From Hexactinellida sp. DTS-2022 (Eukaryota > Porifera > Hexactinellida), in assembly GCA_028753945.1 (NCBI GenBank), contig JAPNXP010000001.1:15986501-16050500 (forward strand): a stretch of 64,000 nucleotides of DNA, in the 5' to 3' direction. Below the pieces are notes generated by a model. That model saw nothing but the letters and a program-made list of their open reading frames with translations. It had not been told where the DNA came from and did not search any database. How positions within the stretch are numbered: position 1 is the first letter of the stretch; every line of letters begins with the position of its first letter. Below, one piece after another: positions 42,582-52,960 of this stretch. A program made the position numbers and the translations under genes.

Positions 42582-44015
42582 ATGTTACTGTTAAACTCAC
42601 TCCGTGTCTTCCATGCATGTATGACTACTACAATTGGATTTATTTCCTTGTCTTTTATCAATGGATACACTTCTCCAATTGAAGATGAAATACTGAAGAG
42701 AGGAGTGTTTACAATAGATACATACCCATTGTTCGTGAGTATTCTCAATATTGGTGGATTATTTGGCTCTCTGATAGCTGGACCGATCAGTGAGTGGTTA
42801 GGCATAAAGACCAGTTTAATTATATTCACCCAGTTAGGGACACTGGGAGCCATGTTGTTAGTGCTGGCACATGACGGTGTCTCTATGATAGTAGCTCGAT
42901 TCCTTATAGGATTTTATACAGCCATGTGTCTATCTGTTGTTCCTCTTTATAATACAGAAGTCGCACCAGAATCTATGAAAAAGTTCTATGGAGGAATGTT
43001 AGGCTTAGCTGTGGGATTTGGAATGCTTACAAGCTATTTTTTTGGAATTTGGCTTGGGTATCGTTGGCTCACTATTATCTTTATGGTAATGGTTGTATTT
43101 ATGACTTTGAATTTAGTTTTCTTACCAGAGAGTCCAAAATGGTTGAGAAACAAAGGTTGGAATAAAAAGGCGGATCAAGCATGTGAATACTTCTATGAGT
43201 CTTCTCAAGCGAACGTTTCTCTTGGCACAAGTGAAACAACAAGTCTGTCAAATTACCAACTTAATTCTGATAATGAAATATTTATTATTAGCTCTGAGGA
43301 TACAAATCTCACTCAAAATAAGTTATTATCAGATCGTACTCTAAGTTATTCTCAGACCACATGTATTTTACCTAACATAAACAGCTCTCTATCTGAAAAG
43401 ATATCGAGCTACTTCGTATGGCCAGTAATGAGGCCTTTGATAGTCTGTTGTAGTCTTCAAGCTTTCAGACTTTCTTCTGGTTACCTTTATCTTGCAGCAT
43501 ATTCAGTTCACACACTTGACAATGCGGTCAGTATTAATCCAAAGATTGCCGTTCTATTCTATCCAACATTTCTTATTATAGGGGGGATTTTAGCCCTTTG
43601 GGTCATAAATAAAATCAATTGGAAAAAGTTATTAATGATCACAACTTTTGTTCAGATTCTAACGAATGCTTTATTGAGTCTAACTCTCTATCTCTCCATT
43701 CGAGTACTGGAGTGTACAAACAACCAGGGTACCATCTTTTGTAATGTTTTACAATTCCTCCCTATGCCATTAATTGGTTTATTTGGGTTCACATTCAGTT
43801 TAGGATGGGGATCAATCAGTTGGTGGTTTTATAATCAACTACATCCCTATTACATTAGGATATCAGCTGGGATTTGTACTTGCGTATTGTTTATCTCAAT
43901 TGTTCTCAATCTATTAGTTGGCCCATTACTTGTAGAATATTTCGAATCTTACACACTGTTCCTAATATATGCTGTGCTGTGCTTACTTGCCCTCACTACT
44001 CAAATGTTTTATTGA
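42582..44015 (+). CDS. MFS sugar-transporter-like protein (SLC2 type), palindrome copy 1
   Basis: 477 aa, single exon, TAG-free frame from ATG 42582 to the TGA at 44013-44015. Sugar porters are 12-helix facilitators or symporters in the plasma membrane or lysosome. The first half shows ARFLIGFYTAMCLSVVPLYNTEVAP (the family's GRxLxGxG...PxYxxEiAP) and FLPESPKWL (PESPRWL). Then comes a long central loop rich in Ser/Asn (about residues 205-275), then six more helices. The second-half motifs (QLSG, NxxxWxP) are weak, so it is divergent. Identical at protein level to the copy at 44706-46139. It starts about 1.2 kb from receptor exon 1 in the opposite direction, so the two genes may share a regulatory region. 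Confidence 0.85.
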   Translation: MLLLNSLRVFHACMTTTIGFISLSFINGYTSPIEDEILKRGVFTIDTYPLFVSILNIGGLFGSLIAGPISEWLGIKTSLIIFTQLGTLGAMLLVLAHDGVSMIVARFLIGFYTAMCLSVVPLYNTEVAPESMKKFYGGMLGLAVGFGMLTSYFFGIWLGYRWLTIIFMVMVVFMTLNLVFLPESPKWLRNKGWNKKADQACEYFYESSQANVSLGTSETTSLSNYQLNSDNEIFIISSEDTNLTQNKLLSDRTLSYSQTTCILPNINSSLSEKISSYFVWPVMRPLIVCCSLQAFRLSSGYLYLAAYSVHTLDNAVSINPKIAVLFYPTFLIIGGILALWVINKINWKKLLMITTFVQILTNALLSLTLYLSIRVLECTNNQGTIFCNVLQFLPMPLIGLFGFTFSLGWGSISWWFYNQLHPYYIRISAGICTCVLFISIVLNLLVGPLLVEYFESYTLFLIYAVLCLLALTTQMFY

Positions 44016-44228
44016 CTATCAACCATACTAGTATTATATTTCTTTATTATCATACTCTCTGGTTTATATATTTGTTATTCATATGCGTATTTATATTGAA
44101 CCTACCCATTAATATTTGCTTGTTTCAATGCTTCCATGCAGGGCCGCCAAGGGTACTCACCAGGCTTGCCCTGGGAGGGAAATTCCCATTCCCATCCCAT
44201 TCCCACCGGATTTCTGTGGGGATTTCCA

Positions 44229-44492
44229 TATGGATCCCCATGGGAATTCCCACATGGAGATACCCATGGGAATCCCAATAAGGGGAACCCCACAGACGAT
44301 TATCTGATTCCCATTCCCATTCATATCCATGGGTATAGGGTTTTGCCTTCTTCGAGGCAGCTATAACAATTCAGAAAAGTAGTAGGAAAATGAAGAAACT
44401 GGTGTAACGTCCCTGTTGGCCTTGTATGAGTTGTATTGGTATCCAAATGGGGATCCCCATGGGAATTCCCATTGGGGATCCATATGGAAAAT
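44229..44492. repeat. palindrome spacer of GGGAATCCCC repeats
   Basis: About 264 bp that do not pair across the centre. It includes GGATCCCCATGGGAATTCCC-type short palindromes and a unique segment (about 44340-44440). It belongs to the same GGGAATTCCC element family as 25620-25736 and 47566-47720. Confidence 0.8.
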
Positions 44493-44705
44493 TGGAAATC
44501 CCCACAGAAATCCTGTGGGAATGGGATGGGAATGGGAATTTCCCTCCCAGGGCAAGCCTGGTGAGTACCCTTGGCGGCCCTGCATGGAAGCATTGAAACA
44601 AGCAAATATTAATGGGTAGGTTCAATATAAATACGCATATGAATAACAAATATATAAACCAGAGAGTATGATAATAAAGAAATATAATACTAGTATGGTT
44701 GATAG

Positions 44706-46139
44706 TCAATAAAACATTTGAGTAGTGAGGGCAAGTAAGCACAGCACAGCATATATTAGGAACAGTGTGTAAGATTCGAAATATTCTACAAGTAATGGGC
44801 CAACTAATAGATTGAGAACAATTGAGATAAACAATACGCAAGTACAAATCCCAGCTGATATCCTAATGTAATAGGGATGTAGTTGATTATAAAACCACCA
44901 ACTGATTGATCCCCATCCTAAACTGAATGTGAACCCAAATAAACCAATTAATGGCATAGGGAGGAATTGTAAAACATTACAAAAGATGGTACCCTGGTTG
45001 TTTGTACACTCCAGTACTCGAATGGAGAGATAGAGAGTTAGACTCAATAAAGCATTCGTTAGAATCTGAACAAAAGTTGTGATCATTAATAACTTTTTCC
45101 AATTGATTTTATTTATGACCCAAAGGGCTAAAATCCCCCCTATAATAAGAAATGTTGGATAGAATAGAACGGCAATCTTTGGATTAATACTGACCGCATT
45201 GTCAAGTGTGTGAACTGAATATGCTGCAAGATAAAGGTAACCAGAAGAAAGTCTGAAAGCTTGAAGACTACAACAGACTATCAAAGGCCTCATTACTGGC
45301 CATACGAAGTAGCTCGATATCTTTTCAGATAGAGAGCTGTTTATGTTAGGTAAAATACATGTGGTCTGAGAATAACTTAGAGTACGATCTGATAATAACT
45401 TATTTTGAGTGAGATTTGTATCCTCAGAGCTAATAATAAATATTTCATTATCAGAATTAAGTTGGTAATTTGACAGACTTGTTGTTTCACTTGTGCCAAG
45501 AGAAACGTTCGCTTGAGAAGACTCATAGAAGTATTCACATGCTTGATCCGCCTTTTTATTCCAACCTTTGTTTCTCAACCATTTTGGACTCTCTGGTAAG
45601 AAAACTAAATTCAAAGTCATAAATACAACCATTACCATAAAGATAATAGTGAGCCAACGATACCCAAGCCAAATTCCAAAAAAATAGCTTGTAAGCATTC
45701 CAAATCCCACAGCTAAGCCTAACATTCCTCCATAGAACTTTTTCATAGATTCTGGTGCGACTTCTGTATTATAAAGAGGAACAACAGATAGACACATGGC
45801 TGTATAAAATCCTATAAGGAATCGAGCTACTATCATAGAGACACCGTCATGTGCCAGCACTAACAACATGGCTCCCAGTGTCCCTAACTGGGTGAATATA
45901 ATTAAACTGGTCTTTATGCCTAACCACTCACTGATCGGTCCAGCTATCAGAGAGCCAAATAATCCACCAATATTGAGAATACTCACGAACAATGGGTATG
46001 TATCTATTGTAAACACTCCTCTCTTCAGTATTTCATCTTCAATTGGAGAAGTGTATCCATTGATAAAAGACAAGGAAATAAATCCAATTGTAGTAGTCAT
46101 ACATGCATGGAAGACACGGAGTGAGTTTAACAGTAACAT
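44706..46139 (-). CDS. MFS sugar-transporter-like protein (SLC2 type), palindrome copy 2
   Basis: Minus-strand copy, ATG 46139, encoding the same 477 residues as 42582-44015. No substitution at protein level, so either the duplication is very recent, gene conversion keeps the arms alike, or the assembly created it. The two genes converge on the spacer and their 3' ends are about 690 bp apart. Function as for copy 1. Confidence 0.83.
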   Translation of the reverse strand: MLLLNSLRVFHACMTTTIGFISLSFINGYTSPIEDEILKRGVFTIDTYPLFVSILNIGGLFGSLIAGPISEWLGIKTSLIIFTQLGTLGAMLLVLAHDGVSMIVARFLIGFYTAMCLSVVPLYNTEVAPESMKKFYGGMLGLAVGFGMLTSYFFGIWLGYRWLTIIFMVMVVFMTLNLVFLPESPKWLRNKGWNKKADQACEYFYESSQANVSLGTSETTSLSNYQLNSDNEIFIISSEDTNLTQNKLLSDRTLSYSQTTCILPNINSSLSEKISSYFVWPVMRPLIVCCSLQAFRLSSGYLYLAAYSVHTLDNAVSINPKIAVLFYPTFLIIGGILALWVINKINWKKLLMITTFVQILTNALLSLTLYLSIRVLECTNNQGTIFCNVLQFLPMPLIGLFGFTFSLGWGSISWWFYNQLHPYYIRISAGICTCVLFISIVLNLLVGPLLVEYFESYTLFLIYAVLCLLALTTQMFY

Positions 46140-47372
46140 TGGTTAACATAAATGTAATTTATGCAAGATTCAGTATTTATAACATATACATAGTATTAAA
46201 AGTACAAAACACTTGTGACATAGAGACAATACACATGTGACATAGATACAATACACATGTGTCATAGGTACAATACAAAAAAGTACAATACATTCTAGCA
46301 ATAATCCTATATCCATTTCCATTTAACAAACTTTGAGTAGCAAGCAGCAACACTGTTTCTATAAAATTAAATTCCGAAAGGTATTAGCTGGTAGTTCAAA
46401 AAGATAAGTCTAGATGAAGCAGATGTCCTATATGATTATGTGTTGAGTAGCATGGGCGGTTTTTCGGTTAACCGTGGGGTGGAATCGAATCGTAAGCGTA
46501 GACTGAGAAGGGATTATTAATTATATAACTTATATAACCTATCCAACACCACATTTGCGATTGTTAACCCCCTGAAAGTATAGGCGCTAGCGCCTAGTCT
46601 TTTATAATTTAGGTTTTGGAATCAAGGAATGTTTAAAACTCATTAGAAAGCGAAGCGAGGTGTATGGCTTGTAAGAATATTTACATTTTCAGATAAATTA
46701 CGCCATGGCCTACTACACGTATATACGTATACGGCTACACATGCTACCGTATCATAATAAAAAATAAGAGTCCAGTTTTGTAATTTTATTCTAAGCTAAA
46801 CTATGCTTCCTATTGGCATAATTTGCATTGTATATTGGGTAATCAACCATTGCGAGTCCAATGGAACCACTTTTGAGAATTTGAGATTTGTGGTTAAGCT
46901 GTTTAGGCTGGCAAGGGTGGCAAGGGTTGGGAACCACTGTTCTAGAAGGTTGAGACGACTGTGAATCTTAATTTCTTCATGAACAATTAAGAAGTATTCT
47001 CGATTATATGACTAAAGAGAATCCACCTATAGTGCCCGTTGGAAGCTAACCTCTATTTTGAATTTTTAGCAATTTCTTACTGACCTATTATTGTAAACAA
47101 CAACAATAAATATTCATATTATTAATTATAAATGCGAAATTCGTGATTAACATACTTTTACTTACCATACGAGTTGGAAGTTAGTCTCTATCTCAAATAT
47201 AAATGCGGTTTCTATTGAATTAAGTTACGAAAGATATTGTACACCAATGATGCGCATCAAGTTACGATGCGGATCAAGTTACGATTAAACAGTCTAGTAA
47301 ATTTGTTAGTTATATAAGTGCTTCTTATACTTTGTAACTAAGTATATAATAATTGTTTTATTCTTCACCAAT

Positions 47373-47445
47373 ATGAAACTTTTATTCAATTTCAATGTGT
47401 TGATCCTCATATTTCTTCATTCTCATTCACTAGCCTACTGTCAAG
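47373..47445 (+). CDS. orphan copy of receptor exon 1 (signal peptide)
   Basis: Same ATG, signal peptide and donor (CAAG/GTAAGG) as 41276-41348 but pointing right. I found no lectin or Ig exon downstream on the plus strand before the next gene (54808), so it is probably a dead end, though its promoter may still be active. Confidence 0.6.
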
Positions 47446-47565
47446 GTAAGGATTGTTATACATTCTATCTTAATTCGAGTATGCTAGTTATCTATAAATT
47501 GCGTACCTCCATCTCACTCTGTCTTGAAAAAGTAGTCAATCTATATTATTAATATTAATGTATTA

Positions 47566-47720
47566 ATGTGGGAATTCCCATTGGGGATCCATATGGAAAT
47601 CCCCATGTGGGAATTCCCAATGGGGATCCCCACAGGGGAAAATCTGATTCCCATTTCCATCCAATTCACATGGGTATGGGATCCCCATGGGAATTCCCAT
47701 ACCCACAGCAACCCTGGTAC
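47566..47720. mobile_element. GGGAATTCCC-rich element ending CAACCCTGG
   Basis: Repeated GGGAATTCCCATTGGGGATC-type units ending in CCACAGCAACCCTGG. It shares a stretch of about 29 bases with the palindrome spacer (44467 onward). Confidence 0.65.
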
Positions 47721-47869
47721 TCACGGGCCTCAAGACATTTTTCAGACCCACTTGGAATTGATTAGCAACTCGTGTATAGAACAATTTACAATGATAACTT
47801 TCAGGTCCCAATTCATTTATTGTTCCGGGCATTTACCCTGACCAATTTTGACAATTTACCATCATAATT

Positions 47870-48750
47870 AACGGACCCTATGGAATATACTCTCCCACGG
47901 GCCTGGGGAAACTTCTCCATTTTGGAGTCTGCTTTCTCTCTCTCTATTCATATATTAACTGGCTGCAAATCTCAACTTATTTAGTTTCGGGTTCTTATTC
48001 TTTTAATGGATTTGATGGTATCTAAATTTTCTGGTTAATTTATTTACAGGTGAGATATCACGAGAGCTTCATCAAAAACCGTAAACTGAAGTAATTTATT
48101 CTTTATGGGGTCGCTCAAATGCTATGTAACTCTTCCAATTGTGGGAGGTTATTGACCAACATGTGACACCATCATTTTGTAATACGTATACAGAATCTTT
48201 CAAAAGTCGTGAAAAAGGAAAAGTGTATAATTTCCGGAATTTTTGTGTTCTACGTATATCTTTTGAGAGGCCCAATTTATTAGACTTGTTCTAATTTGTC
48301 GGCTTAATATATTTAGAATTTGGTGAACTTATTATGTCAAATTTACTTTGGTATTTTGTAGATTCTAATATCTGAGGATTTTCTGGAAAAGGATATGCTT
48401 TATTTAATTTGCATCGCGATTACCCGGAGCATAATTTTGAATTGTTTTTCTGAGGGCGTTGCAATTAATCAACTCTGAGGGTTTGCAGTTGATCATGAAG
48501 GTAGATTTGCAATTGATCAACTAACATATGTTGGGGAGGAGTTCCACTGTATATTTTATGGCCAACAGTAACCACGGAGTGAGATCATTTGGTGCACTGA
48601 TTGTTCAGGAGGTATATCGGTATATTTGTAGAGATAAACTAAGTTGGATAACTGGGAAATATAATGTGTATCTTTCGAATAGTTAATATCCTATTTTATG
48701 ATTAAAATGAAATACAGTACCATCTATACTGTAGTTCACGCTATCTGTAT
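47870..48750. other. no gene seen
   Basis: AT-rich. GATCAACT/AGTTGATC-like short inverted motifs at about 48470-48530. Nothing else recognised. Confidence 0.4.
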
Positions 48751-49837
48751 ATTAAAAACGGAATTGTTGTCTGTGTGTTTGTCCAGAATTAATTGGAAAG
48801 AATACGAGTCCCAGAAACCTGAAAATTGGTATACAGGGGTAATTTTGTACTGCGACAACGATCTATTGGTTTTCTAAGCGAAATAACGGGATTATGACGT
48901 CATAAAGACACATATTTGGGAATAACTCTTTCAGTTTTTATCCGATTCGCCCACAATTTTAGATGGCAAGACAACATACAATGAGACACACGTATACCGA
49001 TTTATGGGATTGTGACGTCACATAGGAACTAATTTGGATACAGCTCTTACATTTTTGATTCAATCGTCAAACAATTTTGTCACAGTATAAAACAGAATGT
49101 ATTGCATGTCTCTAGACATTTTTATAATTTTCGCATTTAATCTGAGCCAGGCCATAACAAAAATGTAACCTCCAATTGCTGCGTCATTGCACATATTGAG
49201 GTTTGACGATTTAATCTTCACCTACATTATTTCCGAAATTGCATACCTGATTAATCCAGCCATCAGTTTATTTCTATTCGTGATGTATTTAGCTTACGTC
49301 AATCACATGAGCATGCATAATATTAGTATCAAAGTAATTCAACTATTACAAACAATTTACTAGGCAGTAAATCATGGTTACTAAATAACATGAATTAATT
49401 AATTAATTAATATATGAGATATCTTATATGTAGACCGTCTAGAAATAGACCAGGTTTTATTCCCTATGCATTAGTATTACCCATAAAAAGCAGGGCAAGT
49501 GGTCTACAGAATTTATAGACGGTCTACAAATTTTTGGCTTATTTGTATGGGCTTTTATAGACCGTCTATTTCTAGACGGTCTACATATAAGGATGCTCTT
49601 AATATATTGACATACTGGGGTCCCAAATAGTAGTAGTTGTGAATTGAGTACGTGTAATTTACCAGTCACGGTTTAACTTATTTAATATGAGTGATATTTG
49701 AGGAGAGTAAGGCCGCGAAGCGGCCGTTAATTAATTGTGTGCGTAGTGTCTAACACGAACGAACAAAAGTAGCGAAGCGACTTTTGTAAGGGAGTGATCC
49801 GTCGCGAAGCGACCGAGGCCGAAGGGCTCGTACTATT
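48751..49837 (+). mobile_element. Helitron-like element, best preserved copy of its family
   Basis: Starts TATATTAAAAACGGAATTG, microsatellite, GGAAAGAATACGAGTCCCAG block, a body matching 2380-2830, and ends in the triple GCGAAGC-type hairpin and GAAGGGCTCGT at 49837. The next Helitron begins at the following base. Confidence 0.6.
49425..49588. repeat. inverted repeat of TAGACCGTCTA motifs
   Basis: ATGTAGACCGTCTAGAAATAG near 49430 faces CTATTTCTAGACGGTCTACAT near 49568, with another GTCTA pair inside. Likely a small MITE inside the Helitron-like element. Confidence 0.7.
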
Positions 49838-50333
49838 AAAACACAAGCCTGGGTGGGTGTATATATATATATATTTGTTTGTATGTTACGAGTTGATTGA
49901 AGAAAGTGGACGGTTTCCAAATGTGATTTTTGCCATATAGGGGTAACTTTTGGCACCCGCCAACAAGTTGAGGTTTCCACTCAAAATTTGTCACACCTCG
50001 ACAAGTTATGACGTCATTGTCACATTTCGAGAACCCTGAAAATTCACTTAATCGCACATAATTCGAGCCCTCTAAGAGATAAAAATCTGAAAATTTAATA
50101 GAACATGTACATTAATGATGCGGACACATTGGTCACACCAGATCACCAATATGTTTACTCATTATCGCATGATGACGTAATCACTAAAATTTCACATTGT
50201 TAAATTTGACTATTTAGGCCTATTTACGCTTTATAATCAATATTAGGAGTATATAAATCACACACCAACCGCGAAGCGGTTGGTGTGTGGTTGTGTTCTG
50301 CCGCGAAGCGACCTAGCAAGCGAAGCGCGCTAG
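49838..50333 (+). mobile_element. short canonical Helitron copy (empty site of the hAT insertion)
   Basis: ACTATTAAAACACAAGCCTG start and GCGAAGCGCGCTAG end followed by T. Same sequence as 15810-16893 except that it lacks the 600-bp hAT element. It also has an extra ACCGCGAAGCGGT hairpin at about 50269-50281. Confidence 0.7.
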
Positions 50334-50705
50334 TTAATATTGATAACAGAAACGCAATGTCTGTATACATCACAAGTTGATATCATATCTATCTAAAATT
50401 AATCTGAAATGTATTTACACATGTATTGTCCAACCTACACTAGCTGGACTATTTATTAAACTATTCCTGTCATTAATTATTTAACGCAATCGGTTGGGAA
50501 ATAAACATTCTGAATTCTACAGTCAAACCTTCAAGCCAATAACTGGGCAGAATTTATTCTTAATAAGCAAAGATTATAGAGAGTACCTACTGTCGCTTAC
50601 AGGGACGGACTAAGCCATGGTGAGGCCCTAAGCTATAGCTTAATTAGCTTATGCCATAATCCGGCCCTGGTCGCTTAGCCTAGCTCTAAATTTATTACAT
50701 ATGTA
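50334..50705. other. no gene seen
   Basis: Intergenic, with TTAGCTTATGCCATAATCCGGCCCTGGTCGC, possibly the edge of a hAT-type repeat, near 50640-50670. Confidence 0.35.
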
Positions 50706-50711
50706 GGTGAC

Positions 50712-50988
50712 ATAGGCGTCGATGTTTTATGAATCACACAAAAAAACTGGGGGCCCCAAAGAAAGTTCCAAAAGTTTATAGTAGTAATTATTATTATAGA
50801 AGTTTTGAAAAAAACACCTATAGGTGATGAATAACAATGTGGCTTTAATAATTTGAGGTTTTAATAACATTTTGCACATTATTCTGTATAGTGAATAGGT
50901 TTTCATCGTAAAGACAAAACAAATCCTTCAGCCTCTTGATAAAAACTAGGAGGGCGAAAGGTACTCTGCCCCCCCATCAACGACGCCT
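50712..50988. mobile_element. hAT-type MITE related to 27125-27434
   Basis: CATAGGCGTCGATG at left and CATCAACGACGCCTAT at right, with GGGGGCCCC and CCCCCC blocks inside. No clean target duplication, so it is older or rearranged. Confidence 0.65.
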
Positions 50989-51039
50989 ATTGTCATGAGA
51001 TAGGGCCACGTACTAGTATGAAGACTAGTCGTTCTAGTC

Positions 51040-51305
51040 GACCCTAACTCATGGGGATGTCATGAGTAGTGGTTTCGTCCCATTGCAGGGTCTCATCAGG
51101 AGGGTAACCCTCGACCACCATGCGTACTGCCGGTCATGTGCCTTAGCACACCCGTACTGCCCATGTGTCCTTCCACATGGCTACCAGTCGTACTGCCGGA
51201 CCAAACCCTACAGACTTACTCATGTAGTGTCCCGTACTGCCACCTATAGTCTTTCCCAAGGACTATACTCCTGTAGGGTACAGGTAATGTCTATAACACT
51301 ATGAG
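51040..51305. repeat. CGTACTGCC repeat block with small hairpins
   Basis: CGTACTGCC occurs at about 51123, 51151, 51189 and 51233, separated by short hairpins such as CCATGTGTCCTTCCACATGG and ATAGTCTTTCCCAAGGACTAT. The open frame across it shows no family features. Confidence 0.6.
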
Positions 51306-52140
51306 TAGGCGGATGACTCGTTCAGTTCATCTTCTACAGAATTAGGAGTGGCAAGGAGCATCTTGAATATATTTCCAAAGATATCCTCTTTTCGCTGTCT
51401 CTTCCTCAATAGTAAGCTCGTATATCAGTAGAAACGATATAGAAGTTCCCTTGTAGATTCATCGCTGGCTATTGTAGCTTCATTGAGGTAGGTAAATCTT
51501 TAGTGTTCGAATGAGTTTGTGAGCTTGATTTCTCAATAGTTATTTCCTGTAACAAGTTTCCTTCCTCATTCTGGTTCATATTACACAATATGACATGATG
51601 ATTCGCATCAATGAAGAGTGCATGCACTCTTCATCACAAATACGTCAGAATTTCTGAAATGTACTAAATCCCGATTAAAAATGCGACGAGATCCCAGGAT
51701 TTATACCCTAGTCATGACCTGATATCACCTGACCTGACCCATTGTAGTCACGTTATCAGATCAACAACATCAAGTGTATAGGTAAGTTAACTAATCGGGA
51801 AAATTGGAACTTTTCGGTTTAGAATATAACCTACCTTATGCTAATCCTTACCATACTACATTATTCACTTAACTAATACATTGGGGTTTGCCTAATAACA
51901 ATTCGTCTAAAGTATAGCCTCCAATAAAGACACTACGAATAGCGGAAAAAATATCTAAACTACGGACAAGTCTCGTAGCACGGATTTAACTTTGCATACG
52001 TCTAATAGAAAAGCAACCTCTTGATGGCGGACAGTTTCTAAATTATGACTAAATTATTAGTACTTTTTAACTCCAAATAGCGGACAAATGTATATGAATG
52101 TTATACAGAATTGCCGTTGGTATTGGATAGTGTTGTGCTT
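51306..52140. other. no gene seen
   Basis: Contains CCTGATATCACCTGACCTGACC at about 51717-51742, related to the repeat at 52141-52650. Nothing coding recognised. Confidence 0.4.
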
Positions 52141-52149
52141 GTCAAAAAT

Positions 52150-52670
52150 TCAGGTCATGACCTGACCTGACCTGACCAGAGTTAACAATTAGGGAACTTT
52201 TGACAAGCCTGGTGTTATAGCCATTTAGATGAATTTCTATTACACGTTTTGGTAAATCATGTAATTTATTTGATCACAGACTTAATACCTAAATATCCTG
52301 AATGATCTGAAAAGACATGAAATGACGTGAAGAAAACCTGAAAGTCCATAAAATTACCTGAAAATGACCTGGATCCAATATTTTTTCCAAAGGACCTGAA
52401 CTGACCTGAGTTAACAATTAGGGAACTTTTGACAAGCCTGGTGTTATAGCCATTTAGATGAATTTCTATTACACGTTTTGGTAAATCATGTAATTTATTT
52501 GATCACAGACTTAATACCTAAATATCCTGAATGATCTGAAAAGACATGAAATGACGTGAAGAAAACCTGAAAGTCCATAAAATTACCTGAAAATGACCTG
52601 GATCCAATATTTTTTCCAAAGGACCTGAACTGACCTGAGTTAACAATTGGGGAACTTTTGACGAGCCTGC
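52150..52670. repeat. two exact 229-bp tandem units with GACCTGA motifs
   Basis: GTTAACAATT recurs at 52181, 52410 and 52639, giving a period of 229. The units look identical. Flanked by (TGACC)n and by TTGTCAAAA / TTTTGACAAG ends, so it is probably a transposon with internally duplicated body. Confidence 0.85.
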
Positions 52671-52794
52671 TGTTGTGCCCAAGTACATGTTTGCAAAGTA
52701 AGTTGATTTACTATCAGTCGTTGACGACAGAAACATTAATCTATAATCCATTAGATATTGTAGTATACCATTAAGTTAATTATAAAGCTCACCA

Positions 52795-52960
52795 TACACA
52801 TGCAACAAAGTTGCACTGAACTTTGTTGTATCTGTATAGTCAAATTATCCATGCAACAAAGTTGTACCGTGTATGTTCATTGTTGCACGCAATATTGGTG
52901 CATGGAAATTGAACATGTTCAATTTTCTTGCAACATTGTTACACGAAAATATTGAAATTC
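52795..52960. repeat. cluster of TTGCAACAAAG inverted motifs
   Basis: ATGCAACAAAGTTG and AACTTTGTTGTA alternate around 52800-52880, with TGAACATGTTCA at about 52911. Probably a small hairpin element. The open frames nearby (52873-53085, 53114-53362) lack family features. Confidence 0.5.

Larger units (their letters stand above)
41169..44228. repeat. left arm of large palindrome (about 3.06 kb)
   Basis: Every position x pairs with 88721-x in the right arm (44493-47552). Both transporter genes, the signal exons and the outer edges obey this sum, so there is no net indel. By eye I found two substitutions (41187 and 44217). The arm holds receptor exon 1, the intergenic promoter region and an SLC2-type gene, plus a solo CAGTGGTTCCC hAT end (41782) and the perfect palindrome AGGCGCTAGCGCCT near 42126. 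Confidence 0.93.
44493..47552. repeat. right arm of large palindrome
   Basis: Reverse complement of 41169-44228. The right boundary lies in CTATATTATTAA at 47541-47552, after which the flanks differ from those of the left arm. Confidence 0.93.

Noticed and set aside
44102..44619. several open frames rich in Gly, Pro and Trp near the palindrome centre
   Set aside because: They are translations of the GGGAATCCCC repeat on both strands.
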